From Litoreibacter ponti (GTDB taxonomy: Bacteria; Pseudomonadota; Alphaproteobacteria; Rhodobacterales; Rhodobacteraceae), in assembly GCF_003054285.1 (NCBI RefSeq), contig NZ_QBKS01000002.1, positions 248,001 through 312,000 of the forward strand: 64,000 nt of DNA. The letters run 5' to 3'. This document shows, in pieces, positions 49,175-57,891 of this stretch. Position 1 is the first letter of the stretch. Each line of letters opens with the position of its first letter. The notes beneath the pieces were generated by a model that was not told where the DNA came from, ran no database searches, and was given only the letters and a program-made list of their open reading frames with translations. Both the position numbers and the translations under genes were made by a program.

Positions 49175-49386
49175 GCCGCGCGCACCTCGGAGGACAGCTT
49201 CAGCACACCATCGCCGTCGTCCTGCTCGATATAAAGCGCCGGGTCATCGTCAGAGCCGTTGCGGGTCACTTCTGTCCCCTTGAGCGTGCGGGTGATCTTC
49301 TGGGTGTAGGTCTTCTCGACCGTGCCCTGCGCGGTGCCGTCGCCCCAGTCCCACTCAACCTTGTCACCTTGCGTGTAATTTGCCAT
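49171..49386 (-). CDS. DUF2945 small protein
   Basis: This 71-residue protein, MANYTQGDKVEWDWGDGTAQGTVEKTYTQKITRTLKG, is a small beta-rich protein of the DUF2945 (hypervirulence-associated, Tudor-like) family. It has an AAAGGAG ribosome site and overlaps the topoisomerase IB gene by four bases, making a coupled pair. Function is unknown; nucleic-acid or topoisomerase partnership is inferred only from the linkage. Confidence 0.85.
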   Translation of the reverse strand: MANYTQGDKVEWDWGDGTAQGTVEKTYTQKITRTLKGTEVTRNGSDDDPALYIEQDDGDGVLKLSSEVRAA

Positions 49387-49452
49387 GTCGTGGTCTCCTT
49401 TGGCAGGGAAACGTCGCTGGTGCCTGCTGGGTTCCTCCGATAAGCTCACCCG

Positions 49453-49875
49453 ATGGATGCCGATGACCTGATTACCCGCCTGTCGCTTGAGCCGCACCGC
49501 GAAGGCGGCTGGTATCGCCAGACCTGGGTGGCCGAGGGCGAGGGCCGCCCCACGGGCACCTGCATCTACTTCCTGCTCAAGGAGGGCGAGCGGTCCCATT
49601 GGCACCGGGTCGACGCGGGCGAGATCTGGCACTTCTACGCGGGCAGCCCGCTGGTCCTGTCGCTGTCGGACACCGATGCGGGCCCCGCGCGCGACCTGCT
49701 GCTTGGCCCCGACTTCACCGCGGGCGAGGTACCGCAAATCGTGGTGGAGCGCGACCAATGGCAATGCGCCGCAGCCCCCCATGGCTGGGCGCTGGTGGGC
49801 TGCACGGTCTCGCCCGGCTTCCGCTTTGAAGGGTTCGAGTTGGCCCCGGACGACTTCGACATCCCGCGCGGCTAA
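49453..49875 (+). CDS. Cupin protein, DUF985 family
   Basis: This 140-residue beta-barrel protein matches the DUF985 cupin family: LEPHREGGWYRQTW, TCIYFLLKEGERSHWHRVDAGEIWHFYAGSPL with the metal-binding His, and WALVGCTVSPGFRFEGFEL. A small-molecule or metal ligand is likely, but the role is unknown. It stops four bases into the end of the convergent anmK gene. Confidence 0.9.
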   Translation: MDADDLITRLSLEPHREGGWYRQTWVAEGEGRPTGTCIYFLLKEGERSHWHRVDAGEIWHFYAGSPLVLSLSDTDAGPARDLLLGPDFTAGEVPQIVVERDQWQCAAAPHGWALVGCTVSPGFRFEGFELAPDDFDIPRG

Positions 49876-50981
49876 GGCTGACTGATCACCCCACCGCCGA
49901 CATTCGCCGCCACCCCGGTGGTCGACGGGCAGCTCGTCGGCAGACCGCGCGCCACCCGCACCGCCAGATAGGCAAAGGCCTGCGCCTCAAGCATGTCGCC
50001 ATCAAGCCCATGATCGTCGATATCATCGACCGCGCACGCCAGAAGCGCGCGCAGGCGCGCCATCAGATGCGGATTGCGCCGCCCGCCGCCGCAGACCATT
50101 AACCGCGACGGGGGTCTCGGCGCATGTTCCATGCCGCGCGCGACGGAGGCCGCGCAGAGCTCGGTCAGGGTTGCGGCCGCGTCCGCATCCCCCAGATGCG
50201 CGACCTTGGAGGACAGGTCCGGGAAATCATCCCGGTCCAGCGATTTGGGGGGTATCTTCAGAAAATAGCGATGGCTCAGAAAGTCTTCGACCACATCCGC
50301 ATCGACCTTGCCCTGAGCTGCCAGCGCCCCGTCACGATCGAAAATCTGGCCGCGCCGGGCCTGCATCAGGTCATTGAGCGGCGCATTTGCGGGGCCGGTA
50401 TCGAACGCCAGCAGCGCGCCCTCCGCCTCGGGCGCCGCGATCTCCGGGTCGACAAAGGTCAGATTGCCCACCCCACCCAGATTGAGGAACGCAACCGGCC
50501 CCGTCAGCCCCAGATAGCGCGCGCAGGCATGGTGAAAAAACGGCGCGAGCGGCGCGCCCTGCCCGCCCAACTGCACATCCGCCGAACGAAAATCCCATAC
50601 GACCGGCAGCTGCAGCAGCTCCGCCATCAACGCCCCGTCCCCCGCCTGATGCGTGCCCTGCACGCCGGGGTCATGGGCCATCGTCTGGCCGTGGAATCCC
50701 ACAATCTGCGGGGCGTCCTCTACGCGCGTGATCATCCGGCTGAGTAGCGCGGCATGGGCGGCCTCCACCACTTCGGATGCCTGCGCGACCTGCGCGTCGC
50801 CCGGCCACTGGCCAAGGGCCGCTGCGATCTGCGCGCGCTCTGCTTTGGAATAGGGCCGGTAGTCCGACGGGCCAAAGGCGGTGATCGTCTCGCCATCGGT
50901 GCGCAGCATGGCCGCATCCACCCCGTCGAGCGAGGTGCCCGACATGGCCCCCAACGCCCAGATCGCCCCGCTGATTTTCAA
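49872..50981 (-). CDS. anmK: Anhydro-N-acetylmuramic acid kinase
   Basis: This 369-residue kinase of peptidoglycan recycling converts 1,6-anhydro-MurNAc to MurNAc-6-phosphate. Signatures are the N-terminal MSGTSLDGVDAAM, VGFHGQTMAHDP, FLNLGGVGNLT, AFDTGPANAPLNDLM and VCGGGRRNPHLMARL. The start is read as TTG 50981 with GAGGGG upstream. That gives the usual N-terminal strand before MSGTSLDG; the first ATG, at 50942, would remove 13 residues. It is divergent from tyrS. Confidence 0.95.
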   Translation of the reverse strand: MKISGAIWALGAMSGTSLDGVDAAMLRTDGETITAFGPSDYRPYSKAERAQIAAALGQWPGDAQVAQASEVVEAAHAALLSRMITRVEDAPQIVGFHGQTMAHDPGVQGTHQAGDGALMAELLQLPVVWDFRSADVQLGGQGAPLAPFFHHACARYLGLTGPVAFLNLGGVGNLTFVDPEIAAPEAEGALLAFDTGPANAPLNDLMQARRGQIFDRDGALAAQGKVDADVVEDFLSHRYFLKIPPKSLDRDDFPDLSSKVAHLGDADAAATLTELCAASVARGMEHAPRPPSRLMVCGGGRRNPHLMARLRALLACAVDDIDDHGLDGDMLEAQAFAYLAVRVARGLPTSCPSTTGVAANVGGGVISQP

Positions 50982-51049
50982 ATGCTTCCCCTCTGCCGCC
51001 CGCGCCCGTATAAGGCCGAGACATCGATCTCCAAGGGCACGATACTGCA

Positions 51050-52300
51050 ATGACCTACCATGCCAAATCCGAATTTCTGACCGTGATGATGGAGCGTGGC
51101 TTTCTGGCCGACTGCACCGATTATCAGGGGCTGGATGAGGCGCTGATGGCGGGCGTCGTACCCGCCTATATCGGCTATGACGCGACCGCGAAGTCGCTGC
51201 ATGTGGGCCATTTGATGAACATCATGGTGCTGCGCTGGTTCCAGAAATGCGGGGGCAAGCCGATCACCCTGATGGGTGGCGGCACCACGAAGGTGGGCGA
51301 TCCCAGCTTCCGCGCCGATGAGCGCCCGTTGCTCGACGAGGCCGCGATCCAGGCCAATATCGACGGAATGCAACAGGTCTTCGCGAAATACCTGTCCTAC
51401 GGCGAGTCCGCGACCGACGCGATCATGCTCAACAATGCCGAATGGCTGGACGGGCTGAACTACCTCGAATTCCTGCGCGACATCGGGCGGCACTTTTCGG
51501 TCAACCGGATGCTGAGCTTCGAGAGCGTCAAGTCGCGGCTGGACCGCGAGCAGAGCCTCAGCTTTCTCGAGTTCAACTATATGATCCTGCAGGCTTATGA
51601 CTTCCTGGAGCTCAACCGCCGCTACGGCTGCCTGCTGCAGATGGGCGGCTCGGACCAGTGGGGTAATATCGTGAACGGGATCGACCTGACCCGCCGCGTG
51701 CTGGACCACGAAATCTACGGCCTGACGACCCCGCTTTTGACCACCAGCGACGGGCGCAAGATGGGCAAGAGCCAAGGCGGCGCGATCTGGCTGAACGGCG
51801 ACATGCTCAGCCCCTATGAGTTCTGGCAGTTCTGGCGCAACACGACCGACGCCGATACCGGGAAGTTCCTGAAGCTGTTCACCGAGCTGCCCCTCGAGGA
51901 ATGCGACCGGCTCGGCGCGCTGGAAGGCCAGGAGATCAACGCGGCCAAGGTGATCCTCGCCAATGAGGTCACAACGCTTTTGCACGGGGCCGAGGCAGCG
52001 CAGGCCGCCGAGGCCACCGCGCGCGAGGTGTTCGAGAAAGGCGGCACGGGTGACGACTTGCCCACGCTTGCGCTCACCGCCGACGAGCTGGGCGAGGGCA
52101 TCTCCATCGTACAACTCATCGTGCGCTCCGGCCTCGCGGGCTCCGGCAAGGAGGCCAAACGCCTGATCGCCGAGAACGGTGCCAAGATGAACGACGCGGC
52201 GCTTACCGATGCCGGGCTGTTCATCACCCCCGACCAGCTGGCTGAGCCGATCAAACTGTCAGCGGGCAAGAAACGCCACGCGCTCGTCACTCTCAGCTGA
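51050..52300 (+). CDS. tyrS: Tyrosyl-tRNA synthetase
   Basis: This 416-residue class I synthetase has the ATP motif HVGH (residues 51-54, in SLHVGHLMNIM), the KMSKS-like GRKMGKSQGG, the tyrosine-site YMILQAYDF and a C-terminal S4 RNA-binding domain (LIVRSGLAGSGKEAKRLIAENGAKMND). Length is normal. It is alone between divergent anmK and the repeat-rich convergent gap before maeB. Confidence 0.97.
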   Translation: MTYHAKSEFLTVMMERGFLADCTDYQGLDEALMAGVVPAYIGYDATAKSLHVGHLMNIMVLRWFQKCGGKPITLMGGGTTKVGDPSFRADERPLLDEAAIQANIDGMQQVFAKYLSYGESATDAIMLNNAEWLDGLNYLEFLRDIGRHFSVNRMLSFESVKSRLDREQSLSFLEFNYMILQAYDFLELNRRYGCLLQMGGSDQWGNIVNGIDLTRRVLDHEIYGLTTPLLTTSDGRKMGKSQGGAIWLNGDMLSPYEFWQFWRNTTDADTGKFLKLFTELPLEECDRLGALEGQEINAAKVILANEVTTLLHGAEAAQAAEATAREVFEKGGTGDDLPTLALTADELGEGISIVQLIVRSGLAGSGKEAKRLIAENGAKMNDAALTDAGLFITPDQLAEPIKLSAGKKRHALVTLS

Positions 52301-52325
52301 TTTCTTTGTTCAAGAAATACGGCGG
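52301..52325 (-). repeat. Copy 7 of the 3'-end associated intergenic motif
   Basis: TTTCTTTGTTC followed by AAGAAATACGGCGG, immediately after the tyrS stop and before two hairpins. The motif core is shared with the copies at 29208 and 32608. Confidence 0.75.
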
Positions 52326-52344
52326 AGGGGCCCAAGCCGTCTCG

Positions 52345-52409
52345 TAATCTGTCCGGTGGACAGATTAAGGCTCGGGCGGGCGGAGCCCCGTTGGGGGCAG
52401 CGCCCCCAA
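52345..52409. repeat. Two short-loop hairpins in the tyrS / maeB gap
   Basis: 52345-52367 is a perfect 10-pair hairpin around GGT and 52391-52409 a perfect 8-pair hairpin around AGC. They follow copy 7 of the intergenic motif. They probably end transcription from both sides. Confidence 0.75.
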
Positions 52410-52449
52410 GAAAGCATCGCGCGCGGCGCAGCCGCTCCTTTGGATCACC

Positions 52450-54750
52450 TCACCCGTAGGTCGCGACCGGGGTGCCGGCGATGGCGGACATGTTCAGCAA
52501 GCCCCGCGCGGTGATCGAGGGCGTCACGATATGGGCCTTGTTGCCCATCCCCATCAGGATCGGCCCGACCTCAAGCCCGCCCGCCTTCATCTTCAGGATG
52601 TTGCGCACGCCGGAGGCCGCGTCGGAATTGGCGAAGACCAGCACATTGGCAGGCCCCTCAAAACGGGCATCGGGCATGATCCGCGCCCGCAGCTCCTGGT
52701 CGAGCGCCGCGTCGGCGTGCATTTCGCCCTCATAGGCAAACTCCACCGGTGAGCGGTCGAGGATGTCGAGCGCCGCGCGCATCCGCCGCCCGGAATCGCA
52801 ATCGAGGTTGCCGAATTGCGAATGTGAACAGAGCGCGATTTTCGGCTCCACCCCGAAGCGCTTCACATGGCGCGCGGCGGAAATCACCGTCTCGGCAATC
52901 TGCTCCGGCGTGGGCTCCGGGTGGACATGGGTGTCGGCGACAAACAGCGGTCCGTCCTCGAGGATCATCAGCGACAGCGCGCCCACAGGATGCAGCCCGT
53001 CCTTCTGGCTGCCGAGCACCTGCGTCACGTAGTTCAGATGCCACAGGTATTGTCCGAACGTGCCGCAGATGAGGCTGTCGGCCTCTTCACGGTGCACCAT
53101 CACGGCGCCGATGGCGGTGGTGTTCGTGCGCATGATCGCGCGGGCGAGGTCCGGCGTGACGCCCTGACGGGACATGATCGCATGATAGGTCTGCCAATAG
53201 TCGCGATAGCGCGGGTCGTCATTGGGGTTCACCAGCTCGAAATCGCGGCCCGGCTTGATCGACAGACCCGCGCGTTCGGCGCGGCGCTCGATCACCTCGG
53301 GGCGACCGATCAGGATCGGCTTGTCGGTCGTGTCCTCCAGCATCGCGTTGGCCGCGCGCAGCACGCGCTCGCTCTCGCCTTCAGTGAAGACGATGCGGCG
53401 GGATGCGGTGCTGGCGGCCTCGAACACGGGCCGCATGATGAGCGCGGACTTGAAGACCGAGCCGTCAAGCTCCGCCTTGTAGCTGGGCAGGTCCTCCAGC
53501 GGGCGGGTCGCGACACCGCTTTCCATCGCAGCCTTCGCGACGGAGGAGGCGACGACGCCGATCAGGCGCGGGTCGAAAGGTTTGGGGATCAGGTAGTCAG
53601 CGCCGAAGGTCAGCTGTTCACCTTGATAGGCGGCGGCGGCCTCGGCCGAGGTCGTCGCGCGGGCGAGCGCTGCGATGCCTTCGACGCAGCCAATCTTCAT
53701 CTCGTCATTGATCGTGGTCGCGCCCACATCGAGCGCGCCGCGGAAGATGAAGGGGAAGCACAAGACGTTGTTGACCTGATTGGGATAGTCACTGCGCCCG
53801 GTGGCGATGATCGCGTCCGGCGCGACCGCGCGGGCGGCGTCGGGCATGATTTCCGGGTTCGGGTTGGCCAGCGCGAAAATGATCGGCGTCTTGGCCATCT
53901 TCTTAACCATGTCGGGCTTCAAGACACCCGGACCGGACAGGCCCAGGAACAGGTCCGCGCCCTTGATCACGTCACCCAACGCGCGCAGGTCGGAGGCTTG
54001 GGCGTATTCCGCCTTCTGCGGTGTCATCTCTTCCTCGCGACCCTCGTAGACCAACCCCGCGATGTCGCACAGCCAGACATTTTCGCGCCGCACGCCAAGC
54101 TTCAGCAGCATGTTCAGACAGGCGATGCCCGCCGCACCGCCCCCGGTGGATACGATCTTGATATCTTCGAACTTCTTGCCAGCGACCCGAAGCGCGTTGG
54201 TCGCGGCGGCGCCCACAACGATGGCGGTGCCGTGCTGGTCGTCGTGGAAGACGGGGATGTTCATTTTCTCGCGGCAGATTTGTTCAACGATGAAACAATC
54301 GGGCGCCTTGATGTCTTCGAGGTTGATCGCACCGAAAGTTGGGCCAAGCGCGCAGACGATTTCGGCGAGCTTTTCGGGGTCTTTTTCGTCCAGCTCGATA
54401 TCGAAACAGTCGATATTCGCGAATTTCTTGAACAGGACAGCCTTGCCTTCCATCACCGGCTTGGAGGCCAAAGCGCCTATATTTCCAAGGCCCAACACCG
54501 CGGAGCCGTTGGTGACGACCCCCACAAGATTGCCGCGCGAGGTGTAATCGCGGGCGTGATCGGGGTCTTCCTTGATCTCGAGACAGGCTTCGGCCACGCC
54601 GGGGGAATAGGCGCGCGCCAGATCGCGACCATTGGCCAACGGCTTGGTCGCGCGGATCTCAAGCTTGCCGGGCTTGGGGAACTGGTGGTAGTCGAGCGCC
54701 GCCTGACGAACCGATTTCAGGCGTTCTTCTTCGAAGTTCTCGTCCGACAT
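52450..54750 (-). CDS. maeB: NADP-dependent malic enzyme with phosphotransacetylase-like C-terminal domain
   Basis: This 766-residue protein oxidatively decarboxylates malate to pyruvate. Residues 1 to about 420 are the malic enzyme part (NGRDLARAYSPGVAEACLEI, FHDDQHGTAIVVGAAATNAL, VSTGGGAAGIACLNML, ALANPNPEI). Residues about 430-766 form the PTA-like regulatory domain seen in alphaproteobacterial enzymes. GGGAGGA precedes the start, and an 18-base palindrome lies just upstream. Confidence 0.96.
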   Translation of the reverse strand: MSDENFEEERLKSVRQAALDYHQFPKPGKLEIRATKPLANGRDLARAYSPGVAEACLEIKEDPDHARDYTSRGNLVGVVTNGSAVLGLGNIGALASKPVMEGKAVLFKKFANIDCFDIELDEKDPEKLAEIVCALGPTFGAINLEDIKAPDCFIVEQICREKMNIPVFHDDQHGTAIVVGAAATNALRVAGKKFEDIKIVSTGGGAAGIACLNMLLKLGVRRENVWLCDIAGLVYEGREEEMTPQKAEYAQASDLRALGDVIKGADLFLGLSGPGVLKPDMVKKMAKTPIIFALANPNPEIMPDAARAVAPDAIIATGRSDYPNQVNNVLCFPFIFRGALDVGATTINDEMKIGCVEGIAALARATTSAEAAAAYQGEQLTFGADYLIPKPFDPRLIGVVASSVAKAAMESGVATRPLEDLPSYKAELDGSVFKSALIMRPVFEAASTASRRIVFTEGESERVLRAANAMLEDTTDKPILIGRPEVIERRAERAGLSIKPGRDFELVNPNDDPRYRDYWQTYHAIMSRQGVTPDLARAIMRTNTTAIGAVMVHREEADSLICGTFGQYLWHLNYVTQVLGSQKDGLHPVGALSLMILEDGPLFVADTHVHPEPTPEQIAETVISAARHVKRFGVEPKIALCSHSQFGNLDCDSGRRMRAALDILDRSPVEFAYEGEMHADAALDQELRARIMPDARFEGPANVLVFANSDAASGVRNILKMKAGGLEVGPILMGMGNKAHIVTPSITARGLLNMSAIAGTPVATYG

Positions 54751-54768
54751 ATTATCCTCCCAGATAAA

Positions 54769-54786
54769 TAGTTTAACGTTAAACTA
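54769..54786. promoter_or_regulatory. Perfect 18-base palindrome upstream of maeB
   Basis: TAGTTTAACGTTAAACTA is a perfect 18-base palindrome with central CG. It starts 19 bases upstream of the maeB ATG and lies near its ribosome site. The symmetry and CG centre suggest a LacI-family operator that would repress maeB. A specific regulator is not identified. Confidence 0.6.
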
Positions 54787-54827
54787 TATTTTTTCTCAGC
54801 GTGCTTTAACGTCTTGCCACCCCAAGG

Positions 54828-55595
54828 TCACGCGAATTGTTCGCGGATCAGACGCTCTTCCAATCCGTGGCCGGGGTCAAACAGGATGCGGTGCACGACC
54901 GCAGGCTCTGTCGTGATTTCGACCGAGACGACATTGCCCGCAGAACGGCCATCGGCGTCGGCCATGACGGGCCTTTTGCGCGGTTGAAGCACCTCGAACC
55001 GGACCTTGGATTTCTTGGGCAGCAATGCGCCGCGCCAGCGCCGGGGGCGAAAGGCCGACATCGCCGTTAAGGTTAACACTTCGGAGCCGATCGGCACGAT
55101 CGGGCCGTGGGCGGAATAGTTGTAGGCGGTCGACCCGGCAGGCGTGGCGACCAGCGCGCCGTCGCAGACCAGCTCTTCGAGCCGCTCGCGCCCGTCGACA
55201 TAGATGCGCAGTTTGGCGGCCTGTGAGCCCGCGCGCAGCAGCGAAACTTCGTTGATCGCAAGCGCCTCATGCACGGTCCCGTCTTCGCGGATCGCCTTCA
55301 TGCGCAGTGGATTGATGTCCTCTTCTTCCGCCTCGGCAAGACGTTCGAGCAGGCCGGGTTCGTGGTATTCGTTCATCAGGAAGCCCACGGTGCCGCAATT
55401 CATCCCGTAAACGGGCGTGTCGAGATGCTGGGTCCCGTGCAGCGTCTGCAGCATGAACCCGTCGCCGCCAAGCGCCACGATCACATCCGCCTCGCCGGGA
55501 TCGACGGTGCCGTAGCTGGCGACCAGAGCGGCAATAGCCTCGCGGGCGACGTCGGTGTCGGACGCCATGAAGGCGATCTTTGTGCGGTCCGGCAT
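54828..55595 (-). CDS. nadK: NAD kinase
   Basis: This 255-residue enzyme makes NADP from NAD. The GGDG motif (VIVALGGDGFMLQTL), GMNCGTVGFLMNEY, the INEVSLLRAG stretch, and DGALVATPAGSTAYNYSAHGPIVP are all present. ATG 55595 has a GGAAAGA site. The frame stays open upstream antisense to glyA, but only the 255-residue unit matches NadK. It is divergent from glyA. Confidence 0.96.
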   Translation of the reverse strand: MPDRTKIAFMASDTDVAREAIAALVASYGTVDPGEADVIVALGGDGFMLQTLHGTQHLDTPVYGMNCGTVGFLMNEYHEPGLLERLAEAEEEDINPLRMKAIREDGTVHEALAINEVSLLRAGSQAAKLRIYVDGRERLEELVCDGALVATPAGSTAYNYSAHGPIVPIGSEVLTLTAMSAFRPRRWRGALLPKKSKVRFEVLQPRKRPVMADADGRSAGNVVSVEITTEPAVVHRILFDPGHGLEERLIREQFA

Positions 55596-55775
55596 TGCGA
55601 TCTTTCCAATGTTTCCAAGACATTCGCGTGGGCGTATCCGAAACACAAGCCCATGATCGGCAACGCCGCGCCGCAAATCGCGCAGACAGCGGCGCTTTGC
55701 ACCCTTCCGATCCGCGCTATTTCGGCGTAGAAGGCCCCGAAAATGCAGCTGCCCCATAGGGAAGGAGACCCTGCC

Positions 55776-57071
55776 ATGAACGCCCCTCACCGTGATGACG
55801 GCTTTTTCACCGAAAGCCTTGAGACCCGCGACGCCGAGCTGTTTGGCGCCATCACCAAGGAGCTGGGCCGCCAGCGTGACGAGATCGAGCTGATCGCATC
55901 GGAGAACATCGTCAGCCGCGCCGTGATGGAGGCGCAGGGCTCGGTGATGACCAACAAATACGCCGAAGGCTACCCGGGCCGGCGCTATTATGGTGGCTGC
56001 CAATATGTTGATATTGCAGAGAACCTTGCGATTGATCGCGCCAAAGAGTTGTTTGGCTGCGGCTTCGTCAATGTGCAGCCGAACTCCGGCTCGCAGGCCA
56101 ACCAGGGTGTGTTTCAGGCGCTGTTGAAGCCCGGCGACACCATTCTGGGCATGTCGCTGGATGCGGGCGGGCACCTGACCCATGGTGCCGCGCCGAACCA
56201 GTCGGGCAAGTGGTTCAACGCCATCCAATACGGCGTGAAGCGTGACACGCTGGAGCTGGATTACGAGCAGGTCGAGGCGCTGGCGCTGGAGCACAAGCCG
56301 CAGATGATTATCGCCGGTGGCTCTGCCATTCCGCGCATCATCAACTTCGCGAAAATGCGCGAGATCGCCGACAAGGTTGACGCCTACCTGCTGGTGGACA
56401 TGGCCCATTTCGCGGGACTGGTGGCGGCAGGCCTTTACCCCTCGCCCTTCCCCCATGCGCATGCGGCGACGACGACGACCCACAAGACCCTGCGCGGCCC
56501 GCGCGGCGGCATGATCCTGACCGATGACGAGGCGCTGGCGAAGAAGTTCAACTCCGCCATCTTCCCCGGCATTCAGGGCGGCCCGCTGATGCATGTGATC
56601 GCGGGCAAGGCCGCGGCCTTTGGCGAGGCGCTGCGGCCCGAATTCAAGGACTACCAGAAACAGGTGATCACCAATGCGCAAGCCATGGCCGATCAGCTGA
56701 TGAAGGGCGGACTGGATATCGTGACTGGCGGCACAGACACCCATGTGATGCTGGTGGATCTGCGCCCCAAGGGCGTCAAAGGCAACGCGACCGAGAAGGC
56801 TTTGGGCCGCGCGCATATCACGTGCAACAAGAACGGCATCCCGTTTGATGACGAGAAGCCGATGATCACCTCGGGCATCCGTCTGGGCTCGCCCGCGGGC
56901 ACGACGCGCGGCTTCATGGAGGCCGAGTTCCGGCAGGTCGCCGACCTGATTGTGGAGGTCGTGGACGGCCTTGCGGCCAATGGCGAGGACGGAAACGCGT
57001 CCGTCGAAGACGCGGTGAAGGCCAAGGTGCTGGACCTGTGCGGGAAGTTCCCGATCTATCCGGGGCTCTAG
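55776..57071 (+). CDS. glyA: Serine hydroxymethyltransferase
   Basis: This 431-residue PLP enzyme interconverts serine and glycine with tetrahydrofolate. Signatures are ELIASENIVSRAV, NKYAEGYPGRRYYGGCQYVD, the PLP-lysine motif TTTTHKTLRGPRGG, and the C-terminal GTPAGTTRGF-like SPAGTTRGF. AAGGAG precedes ATG 55776. It is followed after 12 bases by an AraC-family gene on the same strand. Confidence 0.98.
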   Translation: MNAPHRDDGFFTESLETRDAELFGAITKELGRQRDEIELIASENIVSRAVMEAQGSVMTNKYAEGYPGRRYYGGCQYVDIAENLAIDRAKELFGCGFVNVQPNSGSQANQGVFQALLKPGDTILGMSLDAGGHLTHGAAPNQSGKWFNAIQYGVKRDTLELDYEQVEALALEHKPQMIIAGGSAIPRIINFAKMREIADKVDAYLLVDMAHFAGLVAAGLYPSPFPHAHAATTTTHKTLRGPRGGMILTDDEALAKKFNSAIFPGIQGGPLMHVIAGKAAAFGEALRPEFKDYQKQVITNAQAMADQLMKGGLDIVTGGTDTHVMLVDLRPKGVKGNATEKALGRAHITCNKNGIPFDDEKPMITSGIRLGSPAGTTRGFMEAEFRQVADLIVEVVDGLAANGEDGNASVEDAVKAKVLDLCGKFPIYPGL

Positions 57072-57083
57072 CGCGGACAGCGC

Positions 57084-57824
57084 ATGTACGACCCCAAGGG
57101 AAACGGAAAAGACAAGGCGGTTCAGACAGTTACGTTTAACGAGGCTGAACCGCCCGCGCATTTGCGCGGGATCGTGCACCGGTTTCTTGAGCTAAAGACG
57201 CATGATCCGCTGGCGGAGCCCTACCGGTTCCATGCCCTGCCCGACGCCTGTACTTACGTGATCTTCGATCAACTGTCCCCGGAGGTGACCGGTGTCGCGA
57301 AGCTGCGCGCGCAGTCGGAGGAGTTCGATCTGGGGCACGCGTTTCACTTCGTCAACATCCGCTTTCTGCCCGGGGTGTGGCAGGCCAGCGATGAGCCGAT
57401 CACGCATGGGCAACTGACGGATCCTTACACGGGTGGCCTACCATTGCGCGCGGTCGGGCGCGATCTGGCGGGGCGCGAATTCGCGACGCAACAAGACATC
57501 CTGTCCGCCCTGGTCGAGACCTGGCTTGAGACCGGTTTGGTCGCGCCGAACCCCGTGACCGAGCAGATTTTCCGCCATCTCGACGATATCGTCTCCGTCG
57601 CCGACATGGCGGAGGTGTCGAACCTGTCGGCGCGCCAGCTGCAGCGGGTTCTGAAGCGCACCACCGGCTTCGCGCCCCATGATTTTCTGAAGGTGTTGCG
57701 GCTGCAGCAGTCGCTCAACGGGGAGGACACGTGGTCCTACGCCGATCAGTCGCATTTTATCCATTCCTTCCGCCGGGCCACCGGCTACACGCCGGGAAAA
57801 TACGCCCGAAAGTTCGATGTCTGA
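57084..57824 (+). CDS. AraC-family regulator
   Basis: This 246-residue protein has an N-terminal sensor-like domain (about 1-150, with a central VIFDQLSPEV...HAFHFVNIRFLPG) and a C-terminal AraC HTH domain (about 160-240: VADMAEVSNLSARQLQRVLKRTTGFAPHDFLKVLRLQQSL... SHFIHSFRRATGYTPGKYAR). It follows glyA closely and precedes a VOC gene. The effector and targets are unknown. Confidence 0.9.
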   Translation: MYDPKGNGKDKAVQTVTFNEAEPPAHLRGIVHRFLELKTHDPLAEPYRFHALPDACTYVIFDQLSPEVTGVAKLRAQSEEFDLGHAFHFVNIRFLPGVWQASDEPITHGQLTDPYTGGLPLRAVGRDLAGREFATQQDILSALVETWLETGLVAPNPVTEQIFRHLDDIVSVADMAEVSNLSARQLQRVLKRTTGFAPHDFLKVLRLQQSLNGEDTWSYADQSHFIHSFRRATGYTPGKYARKFDV

Positions 57825-57891
57825 AATCTACAATACCGCCGCGATGTCGCTCGCTAGAACGGGGTCATAACGACAACGCGAGGAATTGAAG

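Noticed and set aside
21124..55076. TTAACCTTAA or its complement at 21124, 29168 and 55067
   Set aside because: Only three copies, one of them inside the nadK coding frame (Leu-Thr-Leu-Thr). Too few and too short to claim a repeat family from this window.
55596..57179. Long open frame antisense to glyA, joined to nadK
   Set aside because: High GC content creates long open frames opposite real genes. Only the 255 residues up to 55595 match NAD kinase, and that start has a ribosome site.
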